Position numbers and translations under genes: made by a program. The notes beneath the pieces are model-generated. The model did not search any database and was not told where the DNA came from. It saw nothing but the letters and a program-made list of their open reading frames with translations. From contig NC_090796.1 of the NCBI RefSeq assembly GCF_040054535.1, positions 8,492,501 through 8,556,500 on the forward strand: a DNA stretch of 64,000 nucleotides, written 5' to 3'. Shown here piece by piece: positions 41,701 to 54,353 of the stretch. Source of the DNA: Antennarius striatus (Eukaryota; Chordata; Actinopteri; Lophiiformes; Antennariidae). Numbering within the stretch: position 1 is the first letter of the stretch; each line of letters starts with the position of its first letter.

Positions 41701-43489
41701 TGTGCTAATTCATCACTTCATAACAAAAATTAACCACAAAATAATCCAGTATAAAACATTTTTTACATGGCATCATATTAAATTTAAAATACATGAAATA
41801 CATTTTAATGAAAAAACAAACAAACATTTGATGCTTTTGCATGAGATTTCGGAGATCATATGTGTGGCATGCATTTACACCATCACTAGGTGGTGCTACT
41901 CATATTGGTGGATTTCTCTCTTTAACCCCACACACCCCCACCCCCTTTTAAAAAAAAAAGAAAAAAGAAATCCAGCCTTGAGAAAAAAATGCTTGGAATG
42001 TTTGTAAAGCTTATGTCAATTTCACGAGCTGGGAAGAAGAAAGCATGGTGACAATGAGGGGGTCACCCTGGTGAAAATAATGTCATTACATGTTACCCAG
42101 ACACGCACACACCCCTGAATACTTTGCCTCAATGCCGTGCTGAGAACAAGCCAGGCTTTTTCCAGAATGAGGGTTCATATTTATAACCTCAGGGTTGGAG
42201 TGAATGGGCATCCATTCCCTTTAAATCCCATACACAGTGAAACCCTCTGCATTTTTCCCCGGAATGTTTTGGTAGCTGGGTTTTATCTTTTTCATTAGTG
42301 CCATAGCTGATACAACTTTAGGTTTGGAAATTTGAAAGAACTTCAAATAAAATTAAATTAGAAATAAAAAGTTACAGGAAGTTTCCAGGCAGATAAGACG
42401 TAAATTATGAAAGACTTTTGGGAATACTAGCAAATGTAGAAGTGATTGAAACAGTCATATGTGAGTCACCCCAGTCCCCATTTCAGGGTGCATGCCAACC
42501 ATGGGAGGAGGGGGGCATGTGGAGGTTTGAGAGGAATGGGAAGTGGGATTTTGTTAGTAATGTATTAAACTCCCAGAGCCCTGGGAAAAGGGGTGGGGGT
42601 TACAGCTTGGGTCTGTGCCAACATAGTCACTGTGCCAAGGCCCTGGGTGCTGGGGACCACTCCTCTCATCGGCAGATCTGTGGGAAAATCAAAAACAGGT
42701 TGGCTTTTGCTGCTATGCCAACACAAATAGAGAGACAGAGTGTCTGCAGAGGCATCTGCACATTTGCACAAATCAAGCGCACCCTGATTTGAGAGAAAGC
42801 AAGCAACGGGATAGAAGTAGCAATCTGGCAAATACATTCATGTCTGATGCATCACAGCGTGTTTTTATTAACCTCTGTATGTGTTCACTATTATGATGCA
42901 AATACGGATTGTCTAATCTTTTGATTATATTCAACTATTATTGGACAAAAGTTCACATTTAACTTCAGTTTGTAGCAGGATAAGAGATCTTTCACACTGA
43001 ACACCATTTTCACCTGTTTCCATGGTAGGAAGATTATTTTATGTGTAATTTTAATCACTGCATTAAAATTTAAATCACATGCTTGAGCTTCCAGCTTTTA
43101 CATTTCCATGTAACTGGGATCATCCTGCAAACATCCATTCCCAATATGATAGGCCTTTGATTGCTCTGGTCTGATTTTTAACATGAGCTTTTAGAATCTT
43201 TCCATGTAATAATATTCTCCTCTAACATTCTTGAAGTTCTCTATTTTCTCCACACTAACCCTTGTTTGCAAACTCCAAAAATATCACAAGTGAAGGGACG
43301 GGAGAAAACCTGCCTGCCTGGACCCCTGAGAAGAATTGACCTGGTAATGCTGTCATTCTGGCCATTACTTGGGGATACATTTAGAATAAATAAACCCTTC
43401 GGTCTTGTTTATAATGAATCAGGAATACCGGCGATTAATTCTGGGTTGTGTGGTTGTGTGGGATGACAAAATTTGAATAGTAACCTTGT

Positions 43490-43770
43490 TTGGCCTCTAA
43501 ATCCCACCTGGATTAGACTCAGCTTCCAGCTCCTGGTTTGGGAGCAACAATTCCTCCAGATAGGATTGTTCCCCTTGGCTGCCCTTTATTCTTTGAAGCA
43601 CAATGCAGCACAATAGAAGTAAACGCTTTGAACAACAATAATGTCAACCAGCCACAGGACTGTGATTGATTGAGCAACCTAGCGTGACATCAGACTAGAT
43701 TTCACAAAAAGCTTGCATCAACTTTTTCCCAAAGGGCCACTGTAGTTGTTGTACATGTTAAACTGCAACC
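43490..43770. promoter_or_regulatory. candidate conserved non-coding element
   Basis: High-complexity block without repeats. An inverted pair of SOX-type sites (AACAAT at 43546-43551, ATTGTT at 43565-43570) and further CTTTGAA/ACAACAATAATG motifs lie within about 150 bases. Conservation cannot be tested here; this is inference from composition and motif density. Confidence 0.25.
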
Positions 43771-43876
43771 TAAACACACTACCCACAATCATAACAAGTG
43801 GTACACTGCATCATCTGACTTGGACGAAATGGAGTATTGCGGGGATGCAGGAGTGCGTTAAATGAGGGTTAAAATG

Positions 43877-44121
43877 TACAGTATTTTCCTCACTGTAAGG
43901 CACACTGGACTATAACACTCACCTTCAATGAATACCATATTTCAATTTTTTTTTCATAAATAAGGCACACTGGATTATAAGGCTCACTTTCAATGAATTA
44001 CTTATTACTTATTTGAAAACAGTCTTTCATATATAAAGCACACCAGATTATAAGGCGCACTGTCGGTTTTTGAGAAAATTAAAGGCTTTTAGGTGCGCCT
44101 CATCGTGCGGAAAATACTGTA
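43877..44121. mobile_element. mariner-like MITE with terminal inverted repeats
   Basis: Ends read TACAGTATTTTCC (43877) and GGAAAATACTGTA (ending 44121), inverted, with the similarity continuing into the AAGGCGCAC-type sequence. A TA target duplication with CAGT termini fits Tc1/mariner. The interior has three diverged copies of a unit containing GGCACACTGGATTATAAGGC. At 245 bases with no ORF, it is non-autonomous. Confidence 0.8.
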
Positions 44122-44329
44122 TGTATTTTATGTCACATTTGGGAAGCTTCACACAATATTCCTGGGATTTGCGTATGCGTATTTGAGTGTTATGCCTATC
44201 TAAGAACAAAGTTTAAAAAAGAAAAAAAAAAGCAATAGGATCGGACACCTATAAAGAAAAATGTTACTGGTATTATGATGCAAAACTGTCAACTAATCAA
44301 CTTAAATAAACTATCTGATGCACACTTTC

Positions 44330-44620
44330 TTTGCTCTCTTCTGTTCTGATGATGCTGCTCTGGGCTCACATTAGATTTATGGTCGGCGCAGTGAGAAAGA
44401 GGTTGGGTGAACGTATCACTCCGAGGATGGGAAGCAGGGTGGAGCGCTGCAGAGGAAGTACCTCACATGGCCTGCGATGAGCCGCCCGTCAAGAGGCCCT
44501 TTGTTTTAGGAGGTTAATGCCTAATTGATACAGGCTTAATGAGAGCGGGATGTGTGTGAGCCGGGGGCTGCATGGCCCTGCTGTAATTGGAACGGACAAG
44601 CCTTGTGTGGAGGAGTGCAC
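44330..44620. promoter_or_regulatory. candidate conserved non-coding element
   Basis: Repeat-free, GC-moderate block. A homeodomain-like cluster (GGTTAATGCCTAATTGATAC, then GGCTTAATGAG) lies at about 44511-44543. Inference only. Confidence 0.25.
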
Positions 44621-47303
44621 GGGGAAGGGGTTTATGGGAAGGCAAGGAAAGGAGAGGGAGAGTGGGAACAAGGAAGAAAAGGTGACAATGGGTAGGAGGA
44701 ATGTGGAGGCAGTGGGGAGAGGAATCCAGTGTGATGGTGAGAGTATCGCAAGATCATGAGAAAGAGGTGTAGCGACAAAAGAAATGTGAGCATGATGTTC
44801 AACCAGGATGTTCCCATGGATGCGTTGCTAATGCCCATTCATGTTTTATGGGCTGTTCATGGATTCTCCCATGACACCGATATGAATTATGGTTCATGTT
44901 GAGGTTGGTCCAGGATCAGCTGGGAACAGCTCTCGTGTTGGATTTTAAATAATGAATGCATAGGCATTGACATAACCGATGGACGTGTCTATTTTCTGGG
45001 ACACCTGTCTTTTCTTTTCTGATGAGCTGTCTTTTCGAGTCCCTCTTTCAGTCCGACAGTCTCAGACTATTCATGCGAGAGTCCCCAGCTCCCCTCCAGA
45101 CAAGCCTTCAGCATGAAGGCTTGGAGAGGCATTAAGAGGGGTGGGGTGGGGGGGTGGGGGGCAGAAGAGGAGGGGAGCACAGAAGACCCCCGTGCACTTC
45201 AGGAAACCTTGAAGAATTAGGATTGAAAGCTATGGAGATTCTGGGTGGCTGAGACAGAAAGAAAAGAAGAGAAAATAAAAGAGTATGTGGGCATAGTTAG
45301 AAAAGATAGGATGGGAACAAAAAATTGGGGGGGGGGGGCAGAGATTTAAACATAGTGAGCTGTAGAGAAATAAACTGATTGGTCGAAAATGACAATTTTA
45401 AAGAAAAGACAAAATATAGGGTGAGAAAATGGAGGAGGAAATTACAGTAAGGGTGAGAAAGACGGGAGGGAGGCAACTTCATGAACAAGAGCAAGTGAGA
45501 ATGAGGCTGAGTGTCAGTGAGGGAAGGAGCGAGGGACAAGCCCTCTGTTTTCCCACACTCTGCTGGTTCCCACAGCGGACCTGGTTAATCCCTGTCTTAA
45601 TTGGGGGAGAATTCCAGCGCACATGTTCCCCTGGAATGAGCGTAGAGCGACGGGAGAGGATGGTTCTGGAGCTTCTGACACATCAGACGGGCCACAGCGG
45701 CTTGAGCTGACGCATTGTGTGTGAATGCACTTTGCTGGAGTGTAAACATGCTACCAGACTGTCAGCACTTCTGATGCATAAATGGCTTCACAAGTTTCTC
45801 AGTTTCATTTTCTCCTCTGTCAACCCGACACAAAAAGCATTCTCACTTAGCATCGCTCAATCACAGCGCAGCCTGTGGGAAGTGTGTAAAGGATTCATGC
45901 AAAGGGGAAGAAAAGAAAGTAGTCTTGTATTGTTAAAGTATTAGAAAGGTCTGGCAATGCCTTCAAGTAGAGCTAGGAGTAAAACTATTTTACATATCGT
46001 TTAGACAAACACATAATATATTCCCATTGGCCATTGAGCAAGGCAGTGGGTTTGAGGATCATCTTATGCAGCATTATTAGAGTTCATATTGAAAAGAAAC
46101 TCCTTATACATAGTGATGTATTTTCCTTTAATACTAACAAATGAACACCTGCATACATTTAAAAAAGAAGTGCTTAAATATCATGTGTTGACATCTTTCA
46201 CACCAGGCTTATCTTTTGACAGCTCCAGCCCTGAAGCTGTGTTTTACACAGTAAAATGCAAGGAGATACTAATAACAACCTTAACAAAACCACTCTGAGT
46301 GGCAGTTTCGTTTCTGCCTACTTCTTTCCTTAATAAACAATTTGAACAAAAGGCTCGGTGCAATATGTCTCAGCGGGGGTAACCCAAGAATACTTTGAGG
46401 AGGAAGAAACCAGGCGGAAAAAAAGTGGTGTAAAAGGGCTAGGCTGGGCAGTGCTGTTGTTCTGCATGGCTGTTTGGGAGAAACACAGAGGTATGGTTGA
46501 GGAAGCGAGAGAAAGAATGGAATTGATCAGCAAAGGTGGATTATCGCCTTTATGTGTAAGTGTATAGTTTTACAGGCAGGTTAGTTCGGAGAACTTTAAC
46601 CCTGGTGGGTAACTGAGAGGGTTGGGAGTCCTCCCAAAACAGATGTTTGTCCTGATGGTTGGGTTTGGGTTCAGAATCCAGAAGACTGATGTGAACCACA
46701 GGAAACGAGACACATAAATCTCTCGTTATTGTAGTAGAACAAGTTCTCCTTGGAGGTGAAAATGGAAGGAAATGAAAAAAAAATATAGTTATCCTCAGGA
46801 ACTGATCATATAGGTTATTAATTAAGATATCCCCGTGACCTACGACAGCAGATGAAGCAGTTAGAAGATGTATGGATGGATGTATGGATTCCTCAACCAT
46901 CGAAATAAGGTTGATATTTTTGGCTTTTAAAGATTGATTTGTTGACACTCTGCAAGCAAAATACTTGTTGCCAGATTTCAATACTGCAGTTGGCGTTTGT
47001 TGTCACGTTCTGTGTGTCAAGCAGCGCAAAAACCACTTATCTACTTTCCCTGAAATATGTTAGATTTTGGTTGGTTTGCTTCTTTGTTATCGATCACAGA
47101 TGTCATCAAAACATTATCCAGCACAACTTTTAAGATCAAAATTCATATTTACCTGAATAGAAACAAATACACACAAAACAACCGTTGCTCCCATTCGCTT
47201 CGAGTAAAGTGCTTTAAAGCAAATGTTAACCAGCTAATATGCTAAATATAAGAGTGACCATGTTATAGTAACCTGTATACAGTACATGCTATGTGCGAAT
47301 TAG

Positions 47304-47431
47304 CATCCATCCATACATCCATCCATCCATCCTATTCATTCATTCATCCATCCATCCATCCATCCATCCATCCATCCATCCATCCATCCATCCATCCATC
47401 CACCCATCCATCCATCCTTCCATCCATCCAC
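47304..47431. repeat. (ATCC)n microsatellite
   Basis: About 128 bases of ATCC/CATC tetranucleotide with a few substitutions. Confidence 0.95.
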
Positions 47432-48854
47432 CTCTTGCCTGTTTCCTTCATCCTACCACAATGACTCTCTAAGTAGCCTTATTAGGCTATGATGTCAGTG
47501 TTTGGAGGGGTTTCTTTTGGATTACCCCCTGCAGTCAATATCTGCCCCGGGACACGGCAAGGCGATGGCAGCTGTGTTCGTCTCAAACAGAGGGGTACCG
47601 AGCAGATCTTCTTTGGAGGCTGCCGCAATTCATTCCCTCTGTCTTTTCTTACAATACTTTTTTTTGGCGGGAAAGCACCAAAGACGCTGGTTTGACCCAA
47701 CTTGTGTTTCTTTGCGGGTACCCCTCCCTGAGAAATGTACCGCCCGCCTCCACTTTCATACACCATGTCCACCCTGTCTTGATTGATTTTCAGTGCACAT
47801 TTTGGAAGGGATTACAGCCATCTGCAGGCTCTTGAGGAACAAAGGGAGCTCCGCGCTCTCCTCCTTTCAGTACTTTAGAGGGATAACATAGCCACATAAA
47901 CATGCTCTTGCGCTCCTCCACACTTGTTCTCTATTCTGCTTTGACCCCTCAACCCACCCAGACTGCCCACTCGAGTTCAGGGCTGACCATGTTACTACCC
48001 TCTACCCTCCGCTCTGTGCATTAAGACTATTCCTCAGTTTTTGCAAAATGCAACTTATGGAAAGACCAATATGAGTCACCTTATAGGAAAAGGTATAATA
48101 ATTATCAAAAAGCAATAAATCAAAATTAATTTCTAATTAGATTTTATATGTATTAATTTATTGTTAAACTATCAAAGAGGCCACCCCCTCAGAAATGCTA
48201 TTATATCTTCTTTTCTGCTGCTTTCTGTATACTTTCACAGCAGTACATGCATTCCTATTGTGTTGAAAAATGTATGCAATCTCTTTCATAGATTGGTCAA
48301 TGGTATAAGAACCAAATAACCTTCATTTTTGAAAAGATATCAAATGAATGGCAAAACTTGGAAATACCGATGCTATCTCCAAGCCCAAACATTCAGGCTT
48401 AGCAAGTTAGCGTCTTCTCAAATGGGAGCATTCATATTTTCCTCTGGGAATCCTCACTCCCAGCTGTGTGAGAGTGTTATGGGAACCAGAATTGTTAGCT
48501 GCGAATCTGGAATGCCAAATTGTGATCATGGACTTCAGGATGAGTGTCAGCTGGTACTGAGCTGATGGAGAGGCGGCAGGGTGCACAGCCACTGAGTCAC
48601 AGGAAGAGGTGGATGAACTCACTTGGTCGGATGTTTGGCTGCAGTGGGTTGGATTACCAGTATGGAAACAATTAGTTTATGTGGAAAATAAATTATGGTG
48701 AAATCCACAGCTGCTTGTTAGTCACTCCTTTCAATCTAATCATGCAGAATTTACAGATAGGATAAAACCCTGTGCATCAAATCAACAGTAATCTCACCAC
48801 TAATGTTCAATTATCTCTTTTTTTTTTGTCCATTTAGCTTTAAGTTGTAGTGAG

Positions 48855-48972
48855 AGGATGTGAAGGTAGTTGGTGTGAGAGAAGAGGATGCAGAAGACAG
48901 GGTTAGATGGAGGCAACTGATTCGCTGTGGCGACCCCTGACGGGAAAAGCCGAAAAGAAAAGAAGAAGAAGC
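48855..48972. mobile_element. LINE 3'-tail fragment
   Basis: GATGTGAAGGTAGTTGGTGT, then ATGCAGAAGACAGGGTTAGA, then CGCTGTGGCGACCCCTGACG, then AAAGCCGAAAAG and a GAA-rich tail. This is a very common non-LTR retrotransposon 3' end in teleosts. Only the tail remains; no ORF. Confidence 0.65.
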
Positions 48973-51900
48973 TTTAAGTTGTTAATCAGAATGGATGCAA
49001 GAGCTTGCTTAAGTGCAGATTTAATGCATCCATTCAGCCACAAGTGTTTGCTTGATGGAAAGAAATGGTTGCATGGATTGCAGGTTGTGTCTCATCTGGA
49101 CGTTTCTGAAAGGAAAGCTAAATGAAAAAAGTCAACATATTGATCAGCCAGCATTTTGTCAGCTACTGCTGAGAAACAAGAGTGATTCACTGGCGAAGGA
49201 GAGCAGCAGGGAAACAGACAGCGTCAAGTGTGTGTCAGAGCATCCCAACCTCTGTTTGGATCCACCACAGCAGAAACACACAGCAGCTGTGCACCAAGCT
49301 GGAGGAAAGATTAGACATTGAAAAAAATGTTTCTGGTAGCAGATCCAGGAGAAGAAGAAGTGTGAGAGACCGTGTTACGTAAAGTCCTCAAGGCATTACT
49401 TTTGTAATGTGATGGGATGTTTTGATGTCTGATGTGATTTGATGTGATCAAATTTTCCAGGGCAGTAACAGAAATTGTGGCGGAAAATATCAAGTGTGTC
49501 CACCTTTATTTAGCTGGATAACAGGAAGACGTTCTGCTGGGAACTGATGACCTGTGCATTAGGTGACGGGGGCTGTGGTGCAGACCTACAAGGGAGTGTC
49601 CAGGAGCACTTTGCCCCCGACTGCTCTCTCATCTCTGGAGCTTTGTCCTCGGCCACTTTCCTCAAACTCCCTCAGGGGCTGACGGAAGTCCACACCCGAT
49701 AACTCTCTCTGTTGCTTTGGATTCTCCTTTCCTGAGCACTTCCCGCTTCACCGTGTCCATACCTCAGCTCGGCCACGCAACAGGACAGAATAAAGAGAGG
49801 TGGGGGTGGGTTGTGGAGGGAGGAAGAGTCATTGTGTTTCTGCAGTTCTTTATAAAACAAATGCAAATCAATCAGTATTAAAGGAATCTGTGCAAGCATT
49901 TGTGATGTTCTGTATAATCGCAATGAAGTTTATCATAAAACTGATGCTTGCAAAAATACTTTCAGGATCTAGCGCTCGTAAAATCTATTGAAACATTTAC
50001 TGTTATTTTCAAAATAGTACTGGTTAAATGTCTGAATGTTTCTGAGGTCATTTACTCAAGTACACATTTGAGGTACTATTCACATTTCATGTAACTTTAT
50101 CCTTTTTCTGAAAATTTAAGTCAAATATAGTTTGTGATACACTGGTAGTATTTTTATTTGAAATATTTTAACTTTTTCTTTTTTCAAATATAGCCATATG
50201 TGTAAATGCAGGAGTTGTAATGGAGCATCTTCAAAATGTGGTACTGATACTTTCACAAGAGTAAAGGATCCGTGTTCTTCTTCTTCCACTTCTCAATATG
50301 TTTTATTTAGCAAGAGCCACACTAATGTGTGAGCCACTGAGTCATGGTGACTTCATTGTGGCTTCATTGACCTCAGGGCTGCAATTTTGGGGGTTCAACC
50401 TGGGGTCACAAAGAAAGGACAACAATGCAGGAAGTTGAGCTTTGTCGAAATGTCACATGAAGTATTAGGCGAGAGAGCATAATTTGAGTTCTCTTTGTTT
50501 TTGGCTTATCAGTCCCGCACCAGTAACCTCGGATGGACTAGAGGGAAGGGGCCAGAGTATGCATGCATGTGATTGTGTGTCTCTGCGCACAGGGAGCTGC
50601 AGTTTGGGCCCCCAGCAATGGGATGTTTTAAAAGGGGTATTGAGGCAGTAAATAGCTGGAGAGGTTGGAGGCTCTCACTCTATGGTTTCTATGGCAGATA
50701 AACTGCCAGACATGTTAAGAATACTAAAAGTTTGATGTTTGGGTTTTTTTTATTTAACTCAAACAGCATGTTAATTCCCTCAGCTGCTCCTTTTCAAGCA
50801 GATTTACTGCACGCAGAGATTTTCACCGAGGTGTGTGCAGTTTGTTTCTGGAGAAGGAGAAACAGATGGTGGATTTATCAGAGGGGAAAAGTAATATGGG
50901 TGATTCCGTCATATCTACCACGCAGCTCCTCATCGGAGCAAAAAAATGCACCATGGTAACAAGTAACAGATATGACGACTACTGCCGCAGATAAAATGTG
51001 AGTCAGGCTGAAGGCGTACGTTCAAGTGGAAGAGGTTTGGTCTGATTGTGGCCTCGCGTGCACGTGGGCAGGATGAAGGGAGCGACTGCCTGGCACCGCC
51101 GCTCAGGCGAGTCCGACACGCTGCTCCCTTAAAGGCGATTTATTGCTTCCTGAATCCTGAAAATGGGAGGCTAAGGACAACAGAATTCCAACTTGTTTTT
51201 TCTAACTCTTTGCCCATTTAAATACCCTTGGGGCCCTAAATACTCCCTAAATCTCAGTCGCTTAGGTATTCCATTTGTGTAGATGTGATTCATGGGTCCT
51301 TGAAGTGACTTATCTCTGAGAAAGGTCGCCAATTCCTAAAAGACCTTTGGAGCCAGACACGTTAATTTAGGTTAAACTGTCTTGATGTTTTGGGTGAGAG
51401 TGCCGATAAATTAATGAAGCGGCCACATTATGTTTGCAGAGCATGAAATGACCAGAGAATGAACTCAAGACTGAAACCATGACAAAAGAAATACATCCAA
51501 AACAGTCTATTTTAATGACGAAGACAAACACAAAAATAATCCACAATACTGACTTTTCCACAAATGTTTTCATGCTTTCCACAATTTCTTACTGACATAT
51601 TTACATTCACATTGATATTGACAAATTCACAAAAAAAAGAGAAAAAAACATTGGCAGTGTACACATGTAAGACATACCACTTCAGCACATCATGGTAATT
51701 TGGTATGAACCGATCTCCTTGTTGATATAGTGCACGTCAGATATACAATTTAACAAAACAGAATTCCATACATTAAATGCATATTTTGTGTACTTGCCGA
51801 GCGAGCCGAGTCCAGAGTGATAAGTTTGTTTCTCCACCAAAAAGTTGGCGAAATTTTTTTTCATACAACACTGGACCTTAGTTCTCAAAGGCTGTTGTCA

Positions 51901-52139
51901 TCCATTTAGCGATTAACAACACAACAGCAGTTCCATCCCATTTTACAGAATTCTCTTTTAAATCAAATACGAAATGAAACACATTGAACACGTCTCATCG
52001 CAGAACAGAAATCTCAAGAGTTCGGTTTAGATTCTCTAAGCCCTGTGAAATCTGCTCCGTCAGCCTTTCCTCACCACTGCTGCGCTCGCGTTTGTACATA
52101 TATTAATTTCTCGTCGTTCTATGCTACATATAGTTGCTT

Positions 52140-52745
52140 TTTATTTGGCTTTCAGTGCTTGCAGCATTACATCCTTCCAGATCAATCCCTTTTCTTTATC
52201 AGTGCAAAAATAATATATTTATAGCATGTTGTCTTTTTTTACAATCTCCTTTAAAATTAACACTGAAGATGACCCCAGTTTGGGGTTAGCCGTTAAAAAA
52301 AAATCTCCTTGCTGAAACATTCTCATCTAATACACCTACAGTGTATCATCACTGGGATACCAACTAATGGTCTGTGGTTCTTAAATTTTCCCGTTTCCCT
52401 TGACCTAATTTATTCCAATCTCAAAGCCTTTCAGTCATTTTTTCTCTGCATGAAGGCGACACTGAACATAAAACCTGCCCAATGCCTGATGGTTGTAATC
52501 ATTTCAACCGTGTCCCTAACGCCACAGTCCCTCTAGTTCTGACCCATGGTCTACATATTGCACTGAACTGGAGTTGGGAAAAGCCCACTTCACTCCTCAG
52601 TCCTTTGGGAAGATGTTTTCCAGTGGTGTTGCCATGGCTACATCAGCCAACAGTTGTGGCTTTTTTTCCCCAAACACAGAACCAGGCTGGGTTTTGCCAG
52701 GCCTACAGTACAGCCTCAACTCAGACGAGTTACTGCAGCTCTGGC
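52140..52745 (-). other. metrn: probable 3'UTR of metrn with polyadenylation signals
   Basis: Downstream of the metrn stop on the minus strand. Canonical AATAAA (minus) occurs at 52409-52414 and 52140-52145, giving UTRs of about 330 or 600 bases. The UTR may run further, into the AT-rich stretch down to about 51.4 kb. Confidence 0.5.
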
Positions 52746-53346
52746 TCAGTCTACAGGCAGTTCACAGGGTATCTGCTGGGCTGCTTTAGCTACAGTGTAA
52801 GCCTGCAGGAAGTCCTTGTAACGGGGAGCGCAGCCCAACCACGCCTCTCCAAAGTGGACCCGGCCAGTAAAGAGAAAACTTCCAGGACCGGGTTTGACCC
52901 CGCATTGAAGAAGAGTTCTAACTTCGCCCTGGTTGGTCAGGCGACTGCTCCCGGTGAACAGGGCGTACTTCTGACGAAACACCCGGGTAGCGCTGACCTT
53001 GATCACAGCAGCACGGAGGTTCTCGTCTTCCACCACTGATCGGATGTTACCTCGTATGACTGTGGATGAGAATGACATTCAATTTCATTTATGTTTATTT
53101 TACAATAAAAAATGTGACCCTATGCGGTTTTTTTTGTGTAAATCTCACTTTATGTTGAGTGGTTTTAGCCCAGGGTACAATTTTAGGAGTGACCAACTAA
53201 TGGTTAAGTCTGATTGAAGACCCCAGCCCCCTCACTAATCCTAACTTTTGTTGCCAGCTGGATTTGTCCATTACAGCTCAATCAGAGGCCCACGGATCAG
53301 TCCACTGCTCCTTCTCAAGGGGAGTGATGTTAGGATTAATCTGCAA

Positions 53347-53404
<58 letters not shown>

Positions 53405-54291
53405 CACTGTGCATTCAAGGATGCAAAGATTTGCTGTTTGTCCTTTAACCTTTGCACTTGTGATGCACTTTTGAGAGGGAAGGATTTGGAGAAACTGTGG
53501 TGCTCCGGCTGTAATGAAGACTGACGTGTCATGTTTGCAACTTGTGATACCAGGAAACTCACCGAAATCACTGGTGCAAACAGCCATCAGTATCTCTGTG
53601 TTGTTGCAAGGTCTGCAGGCATCTGGAGACGAGAAGGAGAGGAAGAAGACAGGAAGGAGAGGGCAAGTCAGTTGGTGACCTCACACAGCTCTCTGTAAAT
53701 AGTTAGAAAACCTACACCTATATGCTAATGCGTACACTATGTCCTCGGAAATCAAAGATCTCATTTGCAGAAGACATATGCAGGAATGTGGGATGTGAAT
53801 ATTGATCTAAATGTCTGCAAAGACAAACAACAAAAGAGAGTGAGCAGTGTGTTCTAATAGACAGCTGCTACTTTTATATTGGGCAGGAGGGGGACCAGAT
53901 GAGGTTTAGGGTGCAACTCTTCCACCCCAGACAATTTAAAGGCCAAATTAAACTCCACTCCTAAAGTCTTCCAGGGTGTCTACGGTCACACCTCATCAAA
54001 GTCCTTGACCGCAGCAAAGGATTGGTAGTGGGGAGGTGGGGGGTAGGAATGTAATCCCACTTATCAGAAAATCTTCCATTTTTTTTGCCAAGTCTTGAAA
54101 ACTTTTCTTACTTCATCCCTAGAAAAGAAACTTTCTGGAAAAATAATGGATTTGCAGCAGTGGCTACAAAACACGTGACCGAAGTGAAAGAACGTCCTGC
54201 ATTTTTTAAAGTTCTTCTCCTGAGTGAAAACCTCTTGATAAATGAGATTCCTCCCTCTCTAGTCCGCAGCAAACCCCCTTCCAACCCTGAA

Positions 54292-54353
<62 letters not shown>

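Larger units (their letters stand above)
41701..52139. other. gene-free interval between ccdc78 and metrn
   Basis: About 10.4 kb with no exon I can support between two convergent genes. It contains a MITE (43877-44121), an ATCC microsatellite (47304-47431) and a LINE-tail fragment (48855-48972). It also has unusually high-complexity, moderately GC-rich blocks near 42110-42290, 43490-43770, 44330-44620, 45540-45720 and 47490-47800. ORFs of 60-140 codons here have no coding resemblance. Confidence 0.7.

Noticed and set aside
42418-42792. 124-codon ORF in the ccdc78-metrn interval
   Set aside because: No domain, no splice signals in frame, and overlapping antisense ORF. Treated as non-coding.
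53248-53587. ORFs with VCVCVC or HTHTHT runs (also at 54085-54430)
   Set aside because: These are translations of TG microsatellites in metrn introns.
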